A model generated the notes under the pieces. The model ran no database searches, was not told the DNA's origin, and saw only the letters and a program-made list of their open reading frames with translations. A program made the position numbers and the translations under genes. A DNA stretch of 64,000 nucleotides from NCBI RefSeq assembly GCF_026248685.1, contig NZ_CP111037.1:330339-394338 (forward strand), read 5' to 3'. Source of the DNA: Haladaptatus caseinilyticus. GTDB lineage: Archaea > Halobacteriota > Halobacteria > Halobacteriales > Haladaptataceae. Shown here piece by piece: positions 43,641 to 52,620 of this stretch (position 1 is the first letter of the stretch; the number at the start of each line of letters is the position of its first letter).

Positions 43641-43755
43641 TTTACGAAGCCACCGTGATAGAATTCGGCATAACCGAGAGAGGACGTCAAGGCCGTTCGT
43701 CGAACGTGATAGTAGCCAAAGATAGTACCAGTGTACACACGTCACGGGGTTGGTG

Positions 43756-44355
43756 CTATTCCTGCGTCTGGCTGTACTCGTTCACCCACTCCTTGAGCGT
43801 AATCCCCATCGCGGACTGGGTAATCGCGTTCGAACTGGCCGAGTTCGCACTTTTCACCAGTTCAGCTTCGAGGGTTCGTTTCGGTACTTCGCCGAGGAAA
43901 TGCGGAATCGCTCGTTGGACGGAGAGCGGACAGCCGACTTCGTGGGCCAGTGCGTACCCCGACAGTGAATGTGGAATCTCCTCGCTCACGTAGGTCGAGT
44001 CGGGGACAAGCAACGCGTCGTCGTCCACGAAATCGACGTACTCGTAACACTTTCCAACGTCGTGAAGCAGGCAGGCGGCGATAATGACGTCTTCGTCGGG
44101 GTCGGCACCGTGGAAATCGCGCTGTTCTTCTGCCGAGCGCATGGCGATTCGAGTCACGCCTCGAACGTGCTCCACGTTATTCACTTCGTGGATGTTCCAC
44201 GCGTAGGGGATGTCGTCGATGTGTTTCCAACCACCGCGCTCGAGACCTACCGTCCACGCTTCGATAACTCGATCTCGTAACTCATCGTTCTCGATGGATT
44301 GCAGTTCGGGATAGGCATCGACCACCTGCTGGCGGTAGTTCGGGGAGTCGCTCAT
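43756..44355 (-). CDS. HD-domain phosphohydrolase-like protein
   Basis: A 199-residue cytoplasmic HD protein. His-Asp lies in AACLLHDVGKCYEYVDF, an upstream His in NNVEHVRGVTRIAMR, and a later His in PHSLSGYALAHEVG. The order H...HD...H fits a metal-dependent hydrolase acting on nucleotides or unknown phosphoesters. The start is ATG 44355. It sits beside the EthD-domain gene in the same direction, but 241 nt separate them. Confidence 0.9.
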   Translation of the reverse strand: MSDSPNYRQQVVDAYPELQSIENDELRDRVIEAWTVGLERGGWKHIDDIPYAWNIHEVNNVEHVRGVTRIAMRSAEEQRDFHGADPDEDVIIAACLLHDVGKCYEYVDFVDDDALLVPDSTYVSEEIPHSLSGYALAHEVGCPLSVQRAIPHFLGEVPKRTLEAELVKSANSASSNAITQSAMGITLKEWVNEYSQTQE

Positions 44356-44596
44356 ATCGTGATGTTTGTGGTCGGGTACCTAATGGTTCGTGCATTCGCG
44401 GAGAGACGATGGGGATTGAGAAATCGGTGGGGAGGGTGTCGCGGTTAGGGTCGGTTGTTGCAGTGAATTGCTTGCTGCATCGCCCTTGGAAGCGGATTAT
44501 CCCGCCGAACACCCCACACCGTTGACGTCGCCTGGGGTTGCCGACGACTGCCGGTACGGAAGTCCCTCAAAATAGCTGTTCGAAAAATTCTCGCCG

Positions 44597-45307
44597 TTAC
44601 TCCTTCTGAACGGTTTCTTTCCCGATGAATCGCGGCCTGTCCTCCAGTGCGAGGAAATTGTTCACGTCCTCGCGAGCCTCCTTCGCTTTGCCCTTGTCCG
44701 GGTCGTAATCCCGTGACCCCTCACTTCCCAGCGCGTCGTGGAGTGCGTCCAAATCCTCGAAGTAGAGTTCCGCGATGCCGTCGAATTCGGACTCCTCGGG
44801 TGTCACTGGAAGGACGGTATCGTATTTCACGACGCCCTCGATTTCGCGGGCGATCGCCGTATGATTGGTCTGCCAGTAATCGACGAACTCCTCGTGGGAC
44901 ATCCCCTCCTTTCGGACGAGAAAGGCGGAGTGCTTGTACAACCCGTCGGTGTCGCTGCCGACTTCATCCTTCTGCGTGACGACTTCGCCGATGAACCGGG
45001 GCCGCTCTTCGAGTGCGAGGAAGTTGTCCACGTCCTCGCGGGCCTCCTTCGCTTTTCCCTTGTCCGGGTCGTAGTCACGCGACCCCTCGCTCCCGAGCGC
45101 GTCGTGCAACGCGTCCAGATCCTCGAAGTAGAGTTCAGCGAGGCCGTCGAACTCGGCGGCATCGGGCGTAACCGGAAGGACGGTCGAATATTTCACGACG
45201 CCCTCGATATCGCGGGCGATGGCGGTGTGGTTGGTCTGCCAGTAATCGACGAACTCGTCGTGTGTCATCCCGTCCTTTCGGACGAGCAAGGCGACGTGTT
45301 TGTACAT
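44597..45307 (-). CDS. EthD-domain protein made of two tandem copies
   Basis: A 236-residue protein built of two EthD domains: residues 1-111 and 123-233 (YKHVALLVRKDGMTHDEFV and YKHSAFLVRKEGMSHEEFV). Each has DYWQTNHTAIAR, FDGLAELYFEDLDALHDALG and GSRDYDPDKGKA. EthD-type ferredoxin-like folds act in oxidative degradation or lactone steps. The copies are nearly identical at protein and DNA level, so this is a recent in-frame duplication giving a covalent dimer of the normally dimeric fold. The partner oxidase is not obvious; the ABC transporter and monooxygenase cluster downstream is a candidate context. Confidence 0.92.
   Translation of the reverse strand: MYKHVALLVRKDGMTHDEFVDYWQTNHTAIARDIEGVVKYSTVLPVTPDAAEFDGLAELYFEDLDALHDALGSEGSRDYDPDKGKAKEAREDVDNFLALEERPRFIGEVVTQKDEVGSDTDGLYKHSAFLVRKEGMSHEEFVDYWQTNHTAIAREIEGVVKYDTVLPVTPEESEFDGIAELYFEDLDALHDALGSEGSRDYDPDKGKAKEAREDVNNFLALEDRPRFIGKETVQKE
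44609..44941 (-). repeat. Second copy of 366-nt-period duplication in the EthD gene
   Basis: Residues 123-233 repeat residues 1-111 with very few changes. The DNA is also highly alike; for example, the segments ending in the CCCTTGTCCGGGTCGTA text correspond. The period is 366 nt. Confidence 0.85.
44975..45307 (-). repeat. First copy of 366-nt-period duplication in the EthD gene
   Basis: The N-terminal unit of the duplicated EthD domain (residues 1-111). About 11 residues (a VGSDTDG-type linker) separate it from the second unit. Confidence 0.85.
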
Positions 45308-45575
45308 ACCACCCGAGGGCAGGGATTGGATTGTGATAAAACACGCGAAGCATGTCGGTTCGAACGAACGTCGAAGCCGAATTCGACACCATCGTTTCCG
45401 ATGTTCAGTTGGGAGCGCGTGGCACGTGACGTACTGAAGCGTAAACAGAGGAGAACGGCTCGAATCACGGAGATATCGGAGTATAAGCGAAAACGAACGA
45501 ACAGTTCAGTTCAGGAGAGGACAGTCAACCAATTATATACAATCATTTATTATTCATCCCTTGTTCCTTGTTGCC

Positions 45576-46826
45576 ATGGCGGATAGTAACTCGGGGCAGT
45601 CGGACAGATTTGAAACGACTCGGCGCGCAATGCTGGCCGCGGTCGGGGCGGGGGGTCTAGCGGGAGTCGCAGGCTGTCTCGGTAATATCGGTGGCGGGGG
45701 CGGGAACGATGGAACGGTAAAATACGGAATTCTCAACCCGATGACGGGACCGTACGCCGGGCTCGCGGCGGAACAGCGAAAAGGCGCGAAGCTCGCCGTG
45801 AAAACGGTAAACGAGAGCGATGAGTACGATTTCAGTATCGACGCGAAATATGGCGATACGCAGGCTGACCCCGAAACCGGTCGACAGGAAGCACAGAAGT
45901 TGGTCGAACAGCACGGCGCATCGTATATCATGGGTGCGATTTCCAGTTCCGTCGCACTGAGCCTCAACGAGTTCGCCAAAAAGGAGAGCACCATTTACTC
46001 CCCCGGCGCGGCCGCCATTCCGATTACTGGCGAAAGCTGCAACGAGTACGTATTCCGAAGCGAGACGAACACGGCACAGATCGCGGAGGCCTGTTCCGAC
46101 TGGACGTTGAAAAACCTCGGGAGCAAAGTCTGGTTCCACATCGCGGATTACGCATACGGGAACTCGGTCCTCGACGAGTGGCGGTCTCGGATGAAGGAGT
46201 CGAGCGCCAACTTTTCCGAAGTGGGCGTGACGAAGGCACAACTCGGGGCAAAAAATTTCGACTCGTTCATCAGCCAGATAAAGAACTCCGACGCCGACGT
46301 GGTCGTCGTCGGTTCGACGGGAGGCGACCTCATCGAGTTCATCAACCAAGCGAACGCGCAGGGACTCACCGATCAGAAGAAAATCATGACGACGACGGGG
46401 TCGTTTCAAGTCATCCGCGGGGCACTCGGCGAGAAAGCGGACGGAATTTACAGCGGCACTCGATACGTTCCGAAAATCGATTCGGGAACCAACACGGAGT
46501 TCGTGAAAGCGTACAAAAACGCGAACGACGCCGAACCCGGCAGTTTCGCACGAGTCGCCTACGACTCCATTACGATGGTAGCGAACGGAATCAAGGAAGC
46601 AGGAAGTACCGACCCCGACGACGTGGTGAGTACGCTTCCGGGACTGAAGATGCAATCCCTCCTCGGCGAAAACGAGTTCCGTTCCTGTGACCATCAGGCG
46701 AAAAACCCCGTCTGGGTCGGGCGGAACGTCTACAACGGTGGGCCGATGGCGGACGTGAAACTCATCACCGAAGTCGGTGGCGACAAGGCGATTCCACCAT
46801 GTGAGCAAACCGGTTGTCAGCTCTGA
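45576..46826 (+). CDS. livK: Branched-chain amino acid/amide-type ABC transporter substrate-binding lipoprotein
   Basis: A 416-residue periplasmic-binding-protein type I (LivK/urea-binding class). Tat-type lipoprotein signal ETTRRAMLAAVGAGGLAG leads to Cys34, then a glycine stretch. The first lobe begins VKYGILNPMTGPYAGLAAEQ; VVVGSTGGDLIEFINQANAQ and GARYVPKI-like text (SGTRYVPKIDSG) lie in the second. It binds a small solute outside the cell. ATG 45576 is preferred. Followed one nt later by the fused permease gene, so it heads the liv operon. Confidence 0.92.
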   Translation: MADSNSGQSDRFETTRRAMLAAVGAGGLAGVAGCLGNIGGGGGNDGTVKYGILNPMTGPYAGLAAEQRKGAKLAVKTVNESDEYDFSIDAKYGDTQADPETGRQEAQKLVEQHGASYIMGAISSSVALSLNEFAKKESTIYSPGAAAIPITGESCNEYVFRSETNTAQIAEACSDWTLKNLGSKVWFHIADYAYGNSVLDEWRSRMKESSANFSEVGVTKAQLGAKNFDSFISQIKNSDADVVVVGSTGGDLIEFINQANAQGLTDQKKIMTTTGSFQVIRGALGEKADGIYSGTRYVPKIDSGTNTEFVKAYKNANDAEPGSFARVAYDSITMVANGIKEAGSTDPDDVVSTLPGLKMQSLLGENEFRSCDHQAKNPVWVGRNVYNGGPMADVKLITEVGGDKAIPPCEQTGCQL

Positions 46827-46827
46827 T

Positions 46828-48834
46828 ATGGCAGGTGCATTTATCGAACAGTTGCTGAATGGCCTGACCATCGGCGCGGTGTATGTCCTGTTGGCCGCGG
46901 GACTTTCCATCATCTTCGGCGTGATGGACGTGATCAACTTCGCCCACGGCGAGTTTTTCGCGCTCGGTGCCTACCTCGCGTTCGCCATCGCGGCGGTTGG
47001 GTTCGGTACCGGCGCGTTCTGGATCGCGTTGCTCGTCGCTCCCCTCCTCGTCGCGCTCATCGCGGCACTCATCGAACGAGGTACCATTCGACCCCTCTAC
47101 GGGAGAAATCCGCTGTATCACATCCTGCTCACATTCGGGCTGGTGCTCGTCTTCAAGGACGCCATTTCGCTGATTTGGGGGGATAACCCCAAACCGTTCC
47201 CGCAGCCACCGATACTCCGTGGACCCATCGACGTGCTCGGGTTTAACTACTCGAAGTACAACTTCTTCGTCATCGGAATCGGCGTCATGATGGCCTTCGG
47301 AACGTGGCTCCTACTGAATCGAACTCGGTTCGGACTCGTCGTTCGCGCCGGCGCGCAAGACCGAGAAATGGTCCGGCACCTCGGCATCGACATCGACCGA
47401 TACTACACGCTCGTCTTCGCTTTCGGGGCGTTTCTCGCCGCGCTCGCCGGAATCGTCCTCGGAGCGAAACAGAGCGTGAACATCGGGATGGGTAACTCCG
47501 TCATCATCCCCGCCTTCGTTATCGTCGTTCTCGGCGGACTCGGGAGTTTCCGCGGCGCAGTTGTCGGCGGGTTCGGCGTGGGAATCATCGAGACGTTCTT
47601 CCGCACCGTTCTTCCGAGTTTCGAGGGGCTGGTCGTCTTCCTGCTAATGATCGGCGTCTTGCTCGTCCGACCGCAGGGACTGTTCGGGAATCCCGAATGG
47701 GAATCCGCCGAAAGCGGCGGCAAACTGCTGACCGGCGGTGGCGGCGGCGTACTTGACGACCGAACGCGGTTCCGTTTGGGCACCCTCGTGGTCGGCCTCC
47801 TCGTATTGGCACCCCTTGGAATCGGGGTTCTCTACACTTCCTACGAGGTGAACTCGCTCCTCCTGACGATTCTCGTTTGGGCACTGTTCGCACTCAGTCT
47901 CGACTTCGTGATGGGCTACGCCGGACTCGTCTCGCTCGGCCACGTCCTCTTTTTCGGACTGGGAGCCTACGGCACGGTTCTCACGGTCGAAAACGGGATG
48001 CCATCCGTCTTCGTCGCGCTCGGCGTGGGCATCGTCGTTGCGGCACTCGTTGCATGGGTCGTCGGTCACCTTTCGATTCGCGTTTCGGGGGTGTATTTCT
48101 CCATGATTACCCTCGGCTTCGCGGAGTTGTTCTACCAACTCGTGCAAAAGTCGAGTTTCACGGGGGGAAGTGATGGCCTGTTCAGCGGTTTCGATCCCGT
48201 CTACGGACTCATGAGCGGGCCGGAAGTCGGAGACGTCGCCCTACTCGGCGAAATCGAACTGTTCTACTACTTCGTGCTCGCGGCGGTCATCGGGTCGTAT
48301 CTCCTCGCACGGCGGATGATGAACGCGCCGTTCGGAAGTGTGCTGCAGGGTATCCGCGAGAGCGAGGAACGTGCCTCCTTCATCGGCTACGATGTGACCG
48401 CCTACAAACGAAAAGCGTTCGTAGTCAGCGGCGGACTGGCGGGACTCGCCGGGGGACTGTCGGCGATTCACACCGGCGGCGTCTCACCGTCAGTCCTCGC
48501 GTGGATAAAGTCCGGCGAGGTCATCGTGATGACCATTCTCGGCGGGATGGGGACGCTGTACGGACCGATGATTGGAGCAGGTGCGTTTATCGGATTACAA
48601 GAACTGTTGTTGAACCTCGCAGCCGGATTCCAAGGGGTCAGTCTACTCGGACTCGACCTCGGTTTGGTGTTCGAACAGTGGCAAGGAATCCTCGGGATGG
48701 TATTCGTCATTTTCGTCATTTACGTGCCCGAGGGACTCGTCTCGGTTCCCGGACTGTTCTCTCGGTACACGAATCAGGAGACCGGCGGCGGCCCCGAAAC
48801 GGTTGCGGACCACGATTCGGAGGTGAGCAACTGA
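46828..48834 (+). CDS. livHM: LivH-LivM fused ABC transporter permease
   Basis: A 668-residue membrane protein carrying both permeases normally made separately. The LivH half (about 1-300) starts FIEQLLNGLTIGAVYVLLAA and has NFAHGEFFALGAY and NVGMG-like text (VNIGMGNSVIIPA). After a low-complexity linker (about 305-325; GGKLLTGGGGGVLDD) the LivM half follows, with VMGYAGLVSLGHVLFFGLGA, YFSMITLGFAELFYQL and GGMGTLYGPMIGAGAFI. The start ATG (46828) is one base past the livK stop. It overlaps livG by one nt. A single chain would assemble the heterodimer in a fixed 1:1 ratio. Confidence 0.94.
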   Translation: MAGAFIEQLLNGLTIGAVYVLLAAGLSIIFGVMDVINFAHGEFFALGAYLAFAIAAVGFGTGAFWIALLVAPLLVALIAALIERGTIRPLYGRNPLYHILLTFGLVLVFKDAISLIWGDNPKPFPQPPILRGPIDVLGFNYSKYNFFVIGIGVMMAFGTWLLLNRTRFGLVVRAGAQDREMVRHLGIDIDRYYTLVFAFGAFLAALAGIVLGAKQSVNIGMGNSVIIPAFVIVVLGGLGSFRGAVVGGFGVGIIETFFRTVLPSFEGLVVFLLMIGVLLVRPQGLFGNPEWESAESGGKLLTGGGGGVLDDRTRFRLGTLVVGLLVLAPLGIGVLYTSYEVNSLLLTILVWALFALSLDFVMGYAGLVSLGHVLFFGLGAYGTVLTVENGMPSVFVALGVGIVVAALVAWVVGHLSIRVSGVYFSMITLGFAELFYQLVQKSSFTGGSDGLFSGFDPVYGLMSGPEVGDVALLGEIELFYYFVLAAVIGSYLLARRMMNAPFGSVLQGIRESEERASFIGYDVTAYKRKAFVVSGGLAGLAGGLSAIHTGGVSPSVLAWIKSGEVIVMTILGGMGTLYGPMIGAGAFIGLQELLLNLAAGFQGVSLLGLDLGLVFEQWQGILGMVFVIFVIYVPEGLVSVPGLFSRYTNQETGGGPETVADHDSEVSN

Positions 48835-49586
48835 TGGCGCTCCTCGAAACCGAGAATCTGACCCGCCAGTTCGGGGAACTCGTCGCTACCGACAGCGTGA
48901 ATCTCGACGTCGAAGCGGGCGAATTCCGGAGCGTCATCGGTCCGAACGGGGCCGGGAAGACGACGCTGTTCAACCTGATTTCGGGTGCGCTTTTTCCCAC
49001 GTCGGGAACCGTCCGGTTCGCGGGCGACGACGTATCGAACCTCCCGCCGCATGAACGCGTTCGGTGCGGAATCGGACGGTCGTTCCAAATCACGACCGTT
49101 TTCGGTGGCCGCAGCGTCCGGGAGAACGTCCGACTCTCCGCGCAGTCGGTGGCCGAAACGGCCATTACGGCAAGGGAAAGGCTGTTTCGACCAGCCGACA
49201 GCTTTCCGGAGACCAACCAACGGGTCGAGGACGTCCTTTCACAAATCGAACTCGGGGAACGTGCAGACGAGCAGGCGGCGGCGCTGTCCTACGGGGACCG
49301 ACGACGACTGGAGATCGGACTGGTGCTGGCGACCGATCCACAGGTCGTCCTGTTGGACGAACCCACCGCGGGGATGAGCGGGGAGGAGACACGTGCGACG
49401 ATGGAACTCATCGACGACGTGCTCGCCGACAGGACGCTCCTGCTTATCGAACACGATATCGATCTGGTAATGAGCGTTTCAGACCGCATTACGGTGCTCA
49501 ATCGAGGGCAGGAATTGGCAACGGGAACGCCGGAAGAGGTCGCGGAAAACCACGAGGTACAGGCGGCGTACCTCGGAGGAGTGTAA
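48834..49586 (+). CDS. livG: Liv-type ABC transporter ATP-binding protein LivG
   Basis: A 250-residue ATPase. Walker A is GPNGAGKTTLFNLISG, the signature text LSYGDRRRLEIG and Walker B VVLLDEPTAGMSGEE, with the switch His in LIEHDIDLVMSVSD. The long insertion and GIGRSFQI are LivG features. It powers LivHM with LivF. The ATG overlaps the livHM stop (TGATG). The frame is open for 330 nt upstream, but that part is antisense/out-of-frame to livHM. Confidence 0.95.
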   Translation: MALLETENLTRQFGELVATDSVNLDVEAGEFRSVIGPNGAGKTTLFNLISGALFPTSGTVRFAGDDVSNLPPHERVRCGIGRSFQITTVFGGRSVRENVRLSAQSVAETAITARERLFRPADSFPETNQRVEDVLSQIELGERADEQAAALSYGDRRRLEIGLVLATDPQVVLLDEPTAGMSGEETRATMELIDDVLADRTLLLIEHDIDLVMSVSDRITVLNRGQELATGTPEEVAENHEVQAAYLGGV

Positions 49587-50300
49587 ATGTTATCGATCAA
49601 CAACGTACGCGTAGGGTACGGTGAAACGGAAGTGCTCTCCGGCGTCTCGCTTGACGTCCCAGAGGGCGAAATCGTCGCGCTCATCGGACGAAACGGCGTC
49701 GGGAAAACGACCACACTCCGGACCATCACCGGTGCGCTATCGCCGACCTCCGGGACGATTCGGTTCGATGGGGAGGACATTACCGGACTTTCGCCGGTCG
49801 AAACAGTAAAGCGTGGAGTCTCGCTGGTGCCGGAAGAACGCCGGGTGTTCCCCGGTCTTTCGGTGCGCGAAAACCTCGCTGTCGGAACGCTCGGCGGAAG
49901 CGACAGCACGCATCGAAAATCGATCGACGACGTGCTGTCTGCCGGGGCGTTCGAGAACTTACAGGAACGGCAAGACAGTCGCGGTACTGACCTCTCTGGC
50001 GGCGAACAACAGATGCTGTCCATCGCTCGGGCGCTGGTTTGTGGTGCGGATCTGCTCATGCTTGACGAGCCAACTGAGGGGCTTGCCCCCCTCATCATGG
50101 AGCGCGTAGAAGCACTCATCCAAGAGATGAACGAGGAAGGCATCACAGTACTTCTCGTCGAGCAGAACGTCGCGGTTGCGCTCTCGCTCGCGGACCGAGT
50201 CTATCTATTGGACCACGGGGAAATCGTCTTCGAAGGGAGGCCGGAAGCGTTAACGGAGGACGAAGAACTGATGGACAAACACCTCGGGATCACTGTCTAG
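49587..50300 (+). CDS. livF: Liv-type ABC transporter ATP-binding protein LivF
   Basis: A 237-residue ATPase. Walker A is GRNGVGKTTTLRTITG, the signature LSGGEQQMLSIARAL and Walker B LLMLDEPTEGLAPLI, with LVEQNVAVALSLAD after it. It has the LivF-specific LVPEERRVFPGLSV. It begins directly after the livG stop and ends the operon; a T-rich stretch at about 50309-50322 could terminate it. Confidence 0.95.
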   Translation: MLSINNVRVGYGETEVLSGVSLDVPEGEIVALIGRNGVGKTTTLRTITGALSPTSGTIRFDGEDITGLSPVETVKRGVSLVPEERRVFPGLSVRENLAVGTLGGSDSTHRKSIDDVLSAGAFENLQERQDSRGTDLSGGEQQMLSIARALVCGADLLMLDEPTEGLAPLIMERVEALIQEMNEEGITVLLVEQNVAVALSLADRVYLLDHGEIVFEGRPEALTEDEELMDKHLGITV

Positions 50301-50312
50301 TTCATCTGTTTT

Positions 50313-50795
50313 TTACCTTTGAAACAATTCTCCGACTCGACTCTCGTTGATGAACAAATCCTGCGGCGGAAGCCGTTTCTCGTGATAATCGTCGTGGTAC
50401 TCCATCAGTTGGAAGAGAACGCCGGTTGGGTTTCGCGGCGAGACGAACGCCTCGGTCCAGGTATCGAACCGCTCCCGGTCGATGACGCGAATATCGTGTT
50501 CGCGAAGCGATTCGATAACGGCGTCGATGTCCGCGACTTCGAGCGTGACGTGGTGGAGACCCGGCCCGTTTGTATCGAGGAAGTCGGTGAGAAACGTGTC
50601 GTCCTCGATGGGTTCGATGAGTTCGAGTCGGGACGCATCGCCCAGTCGATAGTACGCCCAGCGAAAGCGGTCCTCGACGGGTTCGACAGTGAGTCGCTCA
50701 CATCCGAGCGCCATCAGAATCGGTTCCGCATTCTCGATGGATTCGACGGCGATGCCGATGTGGTCCACCCGAATCGGTGTTTGATGAGTGTCCAT
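50313..50795 (-). CDS. VOC-family methylmalonyl-CoA-epimerase-like protein
   Basis: A 160-residue vicinal-oxygen-chelate protein. Metal and substrate positions are visible: RVDHIGIAVESIENA with an early His, GLHHVTLEVADIDAV with the second His, and FVSPRNPTGVLFQLMEYHDD with a late Glu. This is the layout of methylmalonyl-CoA epimerase, although glyoxalase-like relatives are similar. The ATG at 50795 is used. It lies opposite livF and before the M24 enzyme, so it may belong to the same pathway. Confidence 0.88.
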   Translation of the reverse strand: MDTHQTPIRVDHIGIAVESIENAEPILMALGCERLTVEPVEDRFRWAYYRLGDASRLELIEPIEDDTFLTDFLDTNGPGLHHVTLEVADIDAVIESLREHDIRVIDRERFDTWTEAFVSPRNPTGVLFQLMEYHDDYHEKRLPPQDLFINESRVGELFQR

Positions 50796-50894
50796 TAGGT
50801 AGGGTGACGAGAGGGCGTGTCTTGAGTATGCGGGCGGAAATCCATCACAAATCATTCGGGAAATTTCATAACATCGCTCCGAGTAGCCCATCGC

Positions 50895-52169
50895 ATGGGA
50901 TTCTACCAACGCGATTTCATGGAAGGGACGCGCGGGACGATGAGCGTCGATTGGGAGGAGCGAATCGACATGCAGCGCATGCGAGAAGAGCGAAAGGAAC
51001 GCGCACTCTCTCGAATGCAGGAGGCAGGGCTTGGGAGCATGCTGCTCATCAACGACCCGAACGTTCGGTACGTGACCGGCCTCGCCATGACCGGCGGGTC
51101 GGGTGCGGACCACTACACTCTGCTCACCGAGGACGGCGACATCGTCCACTGGGACACGGCGGACCACGCGAGTAACCAGCGATTCAACTGCCCGTGGTTG
51201 GACGACATTCGCTACGCTTGCCCCGGACTGGGGAACGTCCCCCGGGCCTCCGGACACGATTCGGCGCGCAGTTGGCTGAAGGACAAGATGGCGGGGCTCG
51301 TCTACGAGGCGATGGAGGAGTACGGCGTCGCCAAAGAACCGATGGGTATCGACATCGGAAACGGCGCGCTCATCTCAAAGTTCGAAGACCGTGGCGTAGA
51401 CGTTCGCACCGAGGAATGTGCAACGGTCATGGAGAGCGCGCGAAAAATCAAAACGCGCGACGAGATCGAATGCCTTCGAATGGTCGCCGCGCTCTGTGAG
51501 GCAGGGTTCCAGCGCATCACCGAGACGGCAAAACCCGGCAAGCGTGAATCCGAAATCTGGGGCGAAGCCACGCGGGAACTCTGGAGTCTCGGCGCGATGG
51601 TACAAGGCGGGTACGTCACCTCCGGACCGAACACGTGGCCGAAACACCAGGCAAACACGACGGACCGGATCATCCGTCCCGGCGACCTCGTCTACGCCGA
51701 TTTCTACAACATCGGGTTCATGGGCTACCGATCGTGTTACTATCGAACCTTCAGCATGGGCACACCGACGCAGACCCAGCAGGACGCCTACGAAACAGCC
51801 CGTGACAACCTCTACGACGTGCTCGAACGCATCGAACCCGGCGCGACCACGGACGAGATTTGTCAGGGCTTCCCCGACATGGAAGGCGAGCACGCCGACT
51901 GGTACGGCGCCACCGACCACTGGCAGATGACGACCAACCACTGGGCGCACGGGTTGGGGCTTCAGCTGTACGAAGTACCGCTCATTTGGCGCGGGATCTC
52001 ACCCGACCACCCCATCGAAATCGAGGAGGGCATGACCATGGCCGTCGAGACGATGGAACCCGCAGACCGACAGGGTGTGCGAGTGGAGGAGATGGTCGTC
52101 GTTCGAGAGAACGGTGTGGAGATTCTGAGCCAGTGGCCCGTCGAAGAGATCACGACGATCGAACACTGA
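50895..52169 (+). CDS. M24-fold (creatinase/DddP-like) hydrolase or lyase
   Basis: A 424-residue pita-bread-fold protein. The N-terminal domain has MLLINDPNVRYVTGLAM and DTADHASNQRFNCPWLDDI, which recall the DMSP-lyase DddP and creatinase groups. In the catalytic half the metal ligands appear as Asp269 (VYADFYNIGFM), then Cys281 where other M24 members have Asp, His352 (AHGLGL), Glu385 (AVETME) and Glu399 (RVEEMVV). The Asp-to-Cys change makes ordinary aminopeptidase activity unlikely. With the adjacent transporter and aldehyde dehydrogenase it may cleave a small solute. The ATG at 50895 follows an AT-rich leader. Confidence 0.88.
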   Translation: MGFYQRDFMEGTRGTMSVDWEERIDMQRMREERKERALSRMQEAGLGSMLLINDPNVRYVTGLAMTGGSGADHYTLLTEDGDIVHWDTADHASNQRFNCPWLDDIRYACPGLGNVPRASGHDSARSWLKDKMAGLVYEAMEEYGVAKEPMGIDIGNGALISKFEDRGVDVRTEECATVMESARKIKTRDEIECLRMVAALCEAGFQRITETAKPGKRESEIWGEATRELWSLGAMVQGGYVTSGPNTWPKHQANTTDRIIRPGDLVYADFYNIGFMGYRSCYYRTFSMGTPTQTQQDAYETARDNLYDVLERIEPGATTDEICQGFPDMEGEHADWYGATDHWQMTTNHWAHGLGLQLYEVPLIWRGISPDHPIEIEEGMTMAVETMEPADRQGVRVEEMVVVRENGVEILSQWPVEEITTIEH

Positions 52170-52620
52170 AGAAGATTATCGGATTTTGAGCCCGTTTTCG
52201 CCGGGATCCCGCGAGTTCCATCCTCGGGCGATATTTTTCGGGAGCAATCGCGGTTCAGGCAGTAACCGAATCCGGTTGGTTACGTGGTTATCGAACGAGG
52301 ATTGTTCCTGCGACGATAACTGATATCGACTCCCAATCACGCAACCACCGCAACGGCATTCGACGGTCCTCCACCGATCGACACACTCCGCTTCGTCCGG
52401 TACTCCCTTGCGCTCCTTCGACTCGAACCTACGGACAGCGCGTCCTCCGTCTCGTGCCATCGCGTCACACATGACGAACTCGATCACACTCGACCGTGCC
52501 GAAGTAACTAAAATAGGCCACAATTGAGAACGAATTCCGCCAAATGAAACCACATATAGTTACATATATCAAAAATTCATATATACACTTATTGGGGTCC
52601 GTCACGGGTTTCGGCATGAA
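52170..52620. other. Intergenic region before the aldehyde dehydrogenase gene
   Basis: A 451-nt gap. No convincing gene was found: the one sizeable frame (minus strand, 52176-52553) has no coherent domain and low-complexity Arg/Ser content. The last 80 nt are strongly AT-rich, with CATATATAC at about 52579-52587 some 36 nt before the ATG, a likely promoter. Confidence 0.7.

Noticed and set aside
43353..43745. Minus-strand peptide with Tyr/Ile/Asp-rich repeats (FLDIYRDIF)
   Set aside because: It is produced by the GATAGATATC DNA repeat and shares no family similarity; treated as a DNA repeat instead.
45657..46937. A 426-codon minus-strand open frame across livK
   Set aside because: Antisense shadow of livK and the start of livHM; the plus-strand proteins have clear signal, lipobox and family motifs.
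52410..52450. A tRNA T-arm-like GGTTCGAGTC on the minus strand
   Set aside because: No matching acceptor stem, D-arm or anticodon arm at the proper distances.
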